Source: Notolepis coatsorum (Eukaryota > Chordata > Actinopteri > Aulopiformes > Paralepididae). From it: a stretch of 64,000 bases of DNA. Each line of letters opens with the position of its first letter. Within the stretch, counting starts at the first letter, position 1. The notes beneath the pieces were generated by a model. The model was not told where the DNA came from. It was given only the letters and a program-made list of their open reading frames with translations, and made no database searches. Location of the stretch: the NCBI GenBank assembly GCA_963971535.1, contig CAXASK010000014.1:1533002-1597001 (forward strand), read 5' to 3'. A program made the translations under genes and the position numbers. Shown here piece after piece: positions 56,703-64,000 of this stretch.

Positions 56703-56785
56703 GGGGGGGGGGGGGGCGGGGGGCGGGGGGGGGGGGGGGGGGGGGGGGGGGGCGGGGGAGGGGGGGGCGGGGAGGGGGGGGCGGT
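56703..56785. repeat. Poly(G) tract with GGC interruptions
   Basis: About 80 bp almost entirely G on the plus strand. Confidence 0.95.
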
Positions 56786-56896
56786 CAGCGGTGTTCACAT
56801 ATCGTGTAGGAATGACGACGGTAAGCGTATTATTATGTATTTATTGCTTATATGGTGAAATGTCAGGACAGGACTGCAGACGTTTTATATTTACAC

Positions 56897-57300
56897 TAGG
56901 GATGTCCGATATTATTATCGGCCTACTGATATTATCAGCCGATATTGGCGTTCAAATGTAATATCGGAAATGATCGGTATCGGTTTAAAAAAAAAAATTA
57001 TAATAATTATAAAAAATATTATTATTTTTCTAACATTTATTTAACCTTTATTTACCCAGGCAAGCAAGTAAGAACAAATTATAATTTAATTTATTGTCAA
57101 AAGTATGCATAATGTTGTGTTAATTCCACGACAAGAGATATGTAATGTTAATTACCTGAAATTATTCCGTATTTTTTGGGGGGGGGGGGGACACCACGCA
57201 TATATCGGTATCGGTTGATATCGGTATCGGAAATTAAGAGTTGGACAATATCGGTATATCGGATATCGGTAAAAAAAAAAGCCAATATCGAACTTCCCTA
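56897..57300. mobile_element. hAT MITE (ATCGGTATCGG-rich) with perfect 8-bp TSD
   Basis: Ends TAGGGATGTCCGATA and TCGAACTTCCCTA; the exact duplication ATTTACAC lies at 56889-56896 and 57301-57308. Internal GATATCGG repeats. It carries a retroposon-tail-like TTTAACCTTTATTTACCCAG at 57040. Confidence 0.95.
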
Positions 57301-57308
57301 ATTTACAC

Positions 57309-57763
57309 CATATACCTCCCTTTTGGAGGCCCTGCTGCCCCCCCCCCCCCCCCTCCATACCCCCTCCTGCTGGGCCACACGGGCCTCTCTGTAGCTCCCT
57401 GTACAACCACGGTATAGTTTGACGGGAACGGCACTTTAACCAGCCTTTGTGTAAATAATAAACCACGGTAAAAGTCACATATTATCACCATGGTACCGAT
57501 TTTCGGCCAAAATAATATACCTCGGGGTATAATCCAATTTAAACCACGATCCCCAAATAGTCATATCATGGTAGTTCCATCACCCTTTTTTTTTTGGAAA
57601 CACCATGATAGTTTTTCTGTAAGGGCAAGACAAGTGACCTGAACAGTACAGTGTCAGCGCCCGATCTGCACAACACTGAGCCATAATCACTCAGGCCCCC
57701 TAGTGGTGATTTAACTACAAGACTTGTGTCACACACAGACAACTACACCCTACACCTCAAGCT
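57309..57763. other. No gene recognised
   Basis: Unassigned; C-run at 57338-57352. Confidence 0.4.
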
Positions 57764-58835
57764 GTGTGTGTAGTAGTGCACAAGCTGTGTGTGTAGTAGT
57801 GCACAAGCTGTGTGTGTAGTAGTGCACAAGCTGTGTGTGTAGTAGTGCACAAGCTGTGTGTGTAGTAGTGCACAAGCTGTGTGTAGTAGTGCACAAGCTG
57901 TGTGTGTAGTAGTGCACAAGCTGTGTGTGTAGTAGTGCACAAGCTGTGTGTGTAGTAGTGCACAAGCTGTGTGTGTAGTAGTGCACAAGCTGTGTGTGTA
58001 GTAGTAGTGCACAAGCTGTGTGTAGTAGTGCACAAGCTGTGTGTGTAGTAGTGCACAAGCTGTGTGTGTAGTAGTGCACAAGCTGTGTGTGTAGTAGTGC
58101 ACAAGCTGTGTGTGTAGTAGTGCACAAGCTGTGTGTAGTAGTAGTGCACAAGCTGTGTGTGTAGTAGTGCACAAGCTGTGTGTAGTAGTAGTGCACAAGC
58201 TGTGTGTGTAGTAGTGCACAAGCTGTGTGTAGTAGTGCACAAGCTGTGTGTAGTAGTGCACAAGCTGTGTGTGTAGTAGTGCACAAGCTGTGTGTGTAGT
58301 AGTGCACAAGCTGTGTGTGTAGTAGTGCACAAGCTGTGTGTGTAGTAGTGCACAAGCTGTGTGTGTAGTAGTGCACAAGCTGTGTGTGTAGTAGTGCACA
58401 AGCTGTGTGTGTAGTAGTGCACAAGCTGTGTGTGTAGTAGTGCACAAGCTGTGTGTAGTAGTAGTGCACAAGCTGTGTGTGTAGTAGTGCACAAGCTGTG
58501 TGTAGTAGTAGTGCACAAGCTGTGTGTGTAGTAGTGCACAAGCTGTGTGTGTAGTAGTGCACAAGCTGTGTGTGTAGTAGTGCACAAGCTGTGTGTGTAG
58601 TAGTGCACAAGCTGTGTGTGTAGTAGTGCACAAGCTGTGTGTGTAGTAGTGCACAAGCTGTGTGTGTAGTAGTGCACAAGCTGTGTGTGTAGTAGTGCAC
58701 ACGCTGTGTGTGTAGTAGTGCACAAGCTGTGTGTGTAGTAGTGCACAAGCTGTGTGTGTAGTAGTGCACAAGCTGTGTGTGTAGTAGTGCACACGCTGTG
58801 TGTGTAGTAGTGCACAAGCTGTGTGTAAAAGCTCT
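57764..58835. repeat. 23-bp minisatellite, ~47 copies
   Basis: Unit GTGCACAAGCTGTGTGTGTA plus GTA, with 21-bp and 26-bp variants (loss of TG, gain of GTA). Since 23 is not a multiple of 3 and no unit carries a stop on the minus strand, all three minus frames stay open (up to 398 codons); they are not genes. Confidence 0.97.
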
Positions 58836-59095
58836 TGTGTAACACCAGAGGAAGCTCAGAGGACGAGTGGTGTAATCTAGCCCGGTGAGGCTCAACGTGA
58901 GGGCCAGGGACCCCGCAGGGGTCCTCACAGGGGTTCCAGGGGTCCTCAGTCAAATGAGGAATAGTTTTAGCAAGTTACCACAGCTTGTGGTGTGTATGTA
59001 TGTATGTACTATTATGTAATATAATATTACTATGTAATATTTCTCTTGCTCAGGAAGGGTGTCCTCTGGTCTTCCATGAGGGGGAACCCAGATTC

Positions 59096-59275
59096 AAGGA
59101 GGAGGTGAGACGGAGGGTAGAGGAGGAGGAGGAGGTGAGAGGAGGAGGAGGTGAGAGGAGGAGGAGGAGGAGGAGGAGGAGGAGGTGAGAGGAAGGGTAG
59201 AGGAGGAGGAGGTGAGAGGAGGAGGTGAGAGGAAGGGTAGAGGAGGAAGAGGAGGAGAGAGGAAGGGACACAACA
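59096..59275. repeat. (GGA)n purine-rich tract
   Basis: GAGGAGGAG with interspersed GGTGAGAGG and AGGAAGGGTAGAGG units. Confidence 0.95.
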
Positions 59276-59359
59276 GCCACTCTTAAATATCTGACTTTGA
59301 ACTCCTCAATCGATAAAAGTCAATGTCAGTTTGCATCGTCCAGTTTCTCAAACAGTAGA

Positions 59360-59873
59360 ATGCCTTCGTAACAAAGATGGTAGATACAGTATAATACCTT
59401 CGTAACAAAGATGGTAGATACAGTATAATACCTTCGTAACAAAGATGGTAGATACAGTATAATACCTTCGTAACAAAGATGGTAGATACAGTATAATACC
59501 TTCGTAACAAAGATGGTAGATACAGTATAATACCTTCGTAACAAAGATGGTAGATACAGTATAATACCTTCGTAACAAAGATGGTAGATACAGTATAATA
59601 CCTTCGTAACAAAGATGGTAGATACAGTATAATACCTTCGTAACAAAGATGGTAGATACAGTATAATACCTTCGTAACAAAGATGGTAGATACAGTATAA
59701 TACCTTCGTAACAAAGATGGTAGATACAGTATAATACCTTCGTAACAAAGATGGTAGATACAGTATAATACCTTCGTAACAAAGATGGTAGATACAGTAT
59801 AATACCTTCGTAACAAAGATGGTAGATACAGTATAATACCTTCGTAACAAAGATGGTAGATACAGTATAATAC
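59360..59873. repeat. 34-bp minisatellite, ~15 copies
   Basis: Unit ACCTTCGTAACAAAGATGGT plus AGATACAGTATAAT, almost invariant. Minus-strand frames of 174-177 codons are read-throughs of it. Confidence 0.97.
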
Positions 59874-62800
59874 AATGACTCTACTCCTACTTCTTACAGC
59901 AACGTGTCGTCTGGGTGGTGTGGGGGAGACCGTGCTCTCAGTGTTACTGGTGTTAATGGGAGACGCAGAGAGACACGGCCTATTAGTGAAACATCTGTAT
60001 ACAACACGAGCGCCACATTTGGGGCCAAATAGTTCAAATTGAATTCAAAAGTGGTGATTGAATTCTGAGCAAAGATCTCGTCCGACGAGACAACTTCGTT
60101 TGGCATCTGTCCCAAATCAGTCGCTATGGTGACAGTCGGCGACGGGGGAAGGGGTCTCTTTGGGAAGAGCGAGGGTTAACGGCTACTTGTTGCCCATCTT
60201 TCCCTTCTACAGATACGATAAGATATTCCTTTATTGATCCCCCTGGGGACATTGGGGAAGATGAATCGATTATCTCTTTAGTTTTACATCCACCATCTTT
60301 GGCTGTAGCTTCATACAAAGTGAAAGAGTCAGAGGTGTAAAACATACCACACTCCATGTAGAACGGTTAAGCGTAACACTCAGGGGAAGAGATAAGTGAG
60401 CTTTATATATATATATATATCTCCTTGTACTATCTACGATTACCAAAAAAAAAATAGAAATAACTACCTAAGAATCACTGTGACGGTCCTCACTTCCCTC
60501 AAAGAACCTGGTGGCGTTTATTTAATAGGTTTGAGGTTCTGTAATGTGGCTATATTCCACACGGCCAGGCGGCCTTGAAAGACGTATATCTCTTAAAAAA
60601 AGAAAATACGCCCCCCAAAACCACCCCCCGCCCCCGAGACCGTCCACCAGCAGAGCCCAGCGGCGTTCTCCATGTACATTCTACAACATGAAACACATTC
60701 TGCCGCTGGAAGAGACTTCTCCTGAACCTCCTCCCGCCCCCTCGCTCGCGGCCTTCGACATAAACGGGCAGAGGTCGCCTCGCGAACACGCCGCCGGTCG
60801 AGAGGAGCGGTGATGAACGCGACTGTGAAAGTGACACGGTGGAAAAAGCGAGACGCTTTGTGGCGTTCGACCGACGGTGTTGACGTCCGGTGGGTTCGGT
60901 TCACTCGCTCGACCCCCCTACCCTAGTAGTTCCTATACCTCCTGCACTCGGGAAAAGGAACGGGAATAGAAGGGCTAAAACAAAATGGAGATCGTGGCAC
61001 GGTGGCGCGGTGCTGAACCAATCGCATCAAGTCTTTTCCCTACATGGTGAAACAGAACCTTCTAGCTGTTTGAACAACCGCTACCTGGGCCAGGAGAGTG
61101 GAGGCACGTATGACAGAAGCTACTGCAGTAAAGCACTAGCTAGCATGTCCTCGCTGGAAACATCGGAAGGGAAATTTGAAATATCAAGGGATTAGATAAT
61201 TGTATCAATAGCACATTGCGCGTATGGCTTTTTTGTTTACACGTGTCGTTTATATAGTACTTAGATATAGTGTAAAGTTGTAATATTATTACCCCATGTA
61301 AGCACAAATATAACGCGTCCCTTGTTTCACTTCTCTCCCTGCGGTTACCGAGTCTGGAGAGGAACTCTGTAAAAGAGGCTTTAGTGACAGATATTGAAGG
61401 CACGTGTTCTGTGGCTTTGTCTGAACTGTCCTGGCCCAAAGGAAAAGTGGCAATACCTACTGTAACGGGCGTTTACACACGAAAAGCCTGTTGCAAAGTA
61501 TTTTCCGATCAATATACAGTTTTATTCATTTTTTTTGTCGTTTTGTTTTTCTCAACGTAAATGCAAACTCAGCGCGGCGGGCCGATGTCCGATAAGCTAG
61601 TCTACTCATAAATAACAACGTGGTCCAACAAAGACTATAAATAGAATATAATTTCTTAATAATACCCGCCATCTCACTGCCATTATCCTGCTATTGTAAT
61701 ACATACATATCAGTCGACATGGTGGATTCATTCAGGTAAGTGACCGCTAATCTTATAATCCTGTATTAAGCTGCTCTTATCTACGGTCATGGAGCGGAGA
61801 CTAATGGCTCTGTGGGGAACAGAACGGCGTGTGTCTGTAGTGGCCATCTGAATGAACCACGGTATGGACGCAGCAGTTAAGGAGGGGAGGAGAGACTGGG
61901 GGGAGGTTAAGGTTAAGACTGCTCGTCCATCCAAGTCCTCTCTGTCGAAAGAACGCTGGCTTCCTCGTCTTTTCTTTGTTCGCAATAGACAGGATGCTAT
62001 ACAGATAAAAAGGGGGTCTTTCCTTGTGTGAAACTTGGTAATTTCCTTTCTGACCATCTGGTGGTTTTCCACCGAGGTTTCGATAATGTTGTTGTCCTAA
62101 TGTATGAAGAGGATGGGTCGGCATCGTCATTGAAATGTGAAAAAAAAGAAATGGCTTCCCGGACTAATCCCGTCACAGGATGTACTGTAGCGTTGTCTCC
62201 CGGTGCCGAATCACTTCTGTGACCTAATCCTCTTCTTATAATTCCAGATGTTGTCAAGGAAACGGACATTGTTCAACATCTCGAGGCGGAGAAAGTCGGA
62301 ACGTTCCATCCACATTATGCTGTTTATCGTGGTAACCTCGTCAAACTTTCGGAGCCTCGTCGGCACCGAGCCAACATTCGTTTCCGTGACATCGATTCCA
62401 AACGTTCTACGGTGGCCATTTTAAGATGTACCGGCGAAAATAACCGTTAAAGACACACAGGGTCCATTCCAAAGGTTTAAAACAGCTTCCCTTCCTCTGT
62501 CCTCCGTCCTCGATTCCTCCGGGACCCAGAAACCACACAAAGTCCCACACAAAGGCAGCCCGAGGTTTCCTTGCTTGTCTCCTCTAGTGTGTGCTTTTCA
62601 AAGACCCCCCCCCCCCCCCCCGCCCAACAAATAGCACTTCAAAATGGCACTTGACTGAACAAGGTCGTTCTATTTCTTCAAACCTGTGCTTCTCACATTC
62701 GTTTTTCTGCATCTTTTCCTCGTTTCCCCCGTGATGCGTCACTGAGGAGCCGAGGATGAAACAAACGCGAGGAAGAGGAACCTTTGGAAAGGACCCGCGG

Positions 62801-63134
62801 TTTTGAACGGGGAACGTTCACCATTCTATCAATTCTGATTCTCTACGCAGGAAACACTTTTCTACAAGTTGCTGCGAGCACTGGGAGCTGCGTGCAGCGC
62901 ACCGGGGGGGCTTAGAATAAGAAACACTTCAACTTACGAAGAAAACAAAAAAAGGGCGCTTTGAACGTGATTTCAATAGTCACAATAACGACAGCGGGAA
63001 ACAACAACCTGCTACTAACAGAACAGGAGGTGCTTGGAGGACAGCAGGAGCAGAAAGTCCCTAAGAGCAGAACTTTATAGGTGTAGCGTGGGGCGGGTGG
63101 GGCGGTGGGAGATGGGGGGGGCATCGCCGGGTCA
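59874..63134. other. No gene recognised; possible PPM1E 3'UTR and flank
   Basis: About 3.2 kb without a credible coding frame. A retroposon-like TTCCTTTATTGATCCCCCTG lies at 60219-60238, (TA)n at 60403-60420 and C-runs at 62606-62622. The part next to 63134 should be 3'UTR of the phosphatase, but its end is not visible. Confidence 0.5.
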
Positions 63135-64000
63135 TCAGGCCGTGGTGTCGTGGGGCAGTGCCATCCCTGGCCTCCTGGCGGGGCAGCGCTGGGGGTACGG
63201 CAGGGTGTGGCAGGAGCGTGGCAGGCCTGGCAGCTCCCTGGGGGCTCTGCCCACACACCTCCAGCCCAACCTGGGGCTCCCACACACCATCCTCCGGGTT
63301 CGCCTCCCCGCCTGGCCCAGCAGCGAGGCCGCCTGGGGCCACAGTGGGTCCGTGAAGCCGGGGGAGCTAGGCTCCTGGCAGGCGGGGACGCGGGATTTAG
63401 GCCTGGGCCTCTGGGGGGCCTCCTCTCGGTGGGGGCAGCAGGACGCTCCCGGCCCCCGGTCGGGTGGATGCGTGGCTGGGGCCAGTGTGATCCTGCCCTC
63501 GTCCCCCAGCGAGGGCCCCAGCAGGGCCAGGCTCGTCCGGTCCGTGAAGGAGTCCATGCGGTCTTCGTAGCCCAGGTCGCCCGGCGCCGAGCACTGCTGC
63601 AGGGGCCAGCCGCCGCGCCCCTTCCCCCCCACGTCCACGTTGCTGCCCCCTCCCCCGCCGCGCCGCTGGCCCCTCGCCGGCTCCTCCTCCTCCCCCTCCC
63701 CCTCCTCCTCCTCCGCCTCCGCCGCCTCCTCCTCGTGGACCACGCGCTGCTCCACCACCGCCGCCGCCGCCTCCTCCTCGTCCTCCTCGGCGGGCGGGGG
63801 GCAGCGCGGGTCCCGCAGGAAGACCACGATGGCGGTGATGTTGTCGCTGGACCCCGCGTCGCGCGCCGACGCCACCAGCTTGTGGGCCACCATGGTGGTG
63901 TCTCCGGTGTTCTCCAGCAGGTGGTCGCTGACCACCCTCACCGCCTCGTCCGGCTCCACCGTGTCCCAGAAGCCGTCGCAGGCCAGGATCAGGTAGTCCT
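63135..64000 (-). CDS. ppm1e: PPM1E-like protein phosphatase, terminal exon (partial)
   Basis: C-terminal part of a PP2C-family, Mg/Mn-dependent Ser/Thr phosphatase. PPM1E (POPX1) removes phosphate from PAK and CaM kinases in neurons. From the window edge inward it reads [20 protein letters not shown] (metal-binding Asp in CDGFWD), [20 protein letters not shown] and [20 protein letters not shown] (SSDN metal-site motif), which end the catalytic domain. An acidic Glu/Ala-rich stretch follows, then [20 protein letters not shown] and FTDRTSL, a PPM1E-specific segment. After that the tail diverges from mammalian PPM1E and ends LPHDTTA then stop. The local GC content is very high. The exon start lies beyond 64000. 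PPM1F is less likely because it lacks this tail. Confidence 0.9.
   Translation of the reverse strand, partial: DYLILACDGFWDTVEPDEAVRVVSDHLLENTGDTTMVAHKLVASARDAGSSDNITAIVVFLRDPRCPPPAEEDEEEAAAAVVEQRVVHEEEAAEAEEEEGEGEEEEPARGQRRGGGGGSNVDVGGKGRGGWPLQQCSAPGDLGYEDRMDSFTDRTSLALLGPSLGDEGRITLAPATHPPDRGPGASCCPHREEAPQRPRPKSRVPACQEPSSPGFTDPLWPQAASLLGQAGRRTRRMVCGSPRLGWRCVGRAPRELPGLPRSCHTLPYPQRCPARRPGMALPHDTTA

Noticed and set aside
57743-58953. Three minus-strand frames of 349-398 codons rich in HTACALLHTQL
   Set aside because: Same text in three frames from a 23-bp tandem unit; no gene.
59283-59875. Three minus-strand frames of 174-177 codons (YYTVSTIFVTK)
   Set aside because: Read-through of a 34-bp minisatellite.

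Overview
The window looks like a repeat-rich stretch of a teleost fish chromosome. It has intron-containing vertebrate genes (two KLHL10-type genes and the last exon of a PPM1E-type phosphatase), and almost everything else is fish-type mobile DNA: L2/CR1-like and L1/Tx1-like LINEs, tRNA-derived SINEs, hAT elements with 8-bp target duplications, TTAA-flanked MITEs, a Ty3/gypsy-type LTR element, and many micro- and minisatellites. There is no prokaryotic operon structure, CRISPR array or rRNA.

Layout. 0-5.5 kb: an antisense LINE reverse transcriptase, a ~1.2 kb minisatellite, a satellite of alternating 119- and 99-bp monomers, and a second LINE remnant. 5.5-12.5 kb: a nested pile-up in what looks like a decayed L1, holding two hAT elements, a TTAA MITE, a short retro-insertion and a TIR transposon that itself carries one of the hATs. 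12.5-15.6 kb: KLHL10 copy A (minus strand, 5 coding exons, 562 codons). 16-23 kb: non-coding repeats, a hAT/ZMYM1-like fragment, a 29-bp minisatellite and a SINE. 23.3-28.1 kb: a probable solo LTR split by a complete 3.9 kb hAT with an intact 626-aa transposase, which contains another hAT MITE. 28.6-31.2 kb: KLHL10 copy B (minus strand, 558 codons). 32-38.7 kb: a second copy of the TTAA MITE and a decayed multi-exon gene of a fish repeat family, split by a 3.4 kb LTR element with seemingly identical LTRs. 38.9-41.7 kb: the second, inverted copy of the TIR transposon. 42-48 kb: SINEs, a palindromic TTAA element, two LTRs in inverted orientation, and THAP-type and other transposon-gene fragments. 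48.2-52.2 kb: a LINE 3' region, a 1,172-bp tandem duplication and two TIR elements. 52.8-60 kb: two hAT MITEs and three large minisatellites. 60-63.1 kb: no gene recognised, possibly 3'UTR of the phosphatase. 63.1-64 kb: PPM1E-like terminal exon, running off the window.

Host genes: the two KLHL10-like genes are a tandem segmental duplication (both keep introns at the same sites) and would encode CUL3 E3-ligase adaptors, a testis function in mammals. They differ mainly in the kelch propeller loops. The most notable mobile-element result is that the LTR element at 34149-37534 shows the sequence signature of self-primed reverse transcription (Tf1/sushi type): the 12 nt just after the 5' LTR are exactly complementary to 12 nt at the predicted transcript start inside the LTR. 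All alignments were made by eye; no database search was possible.
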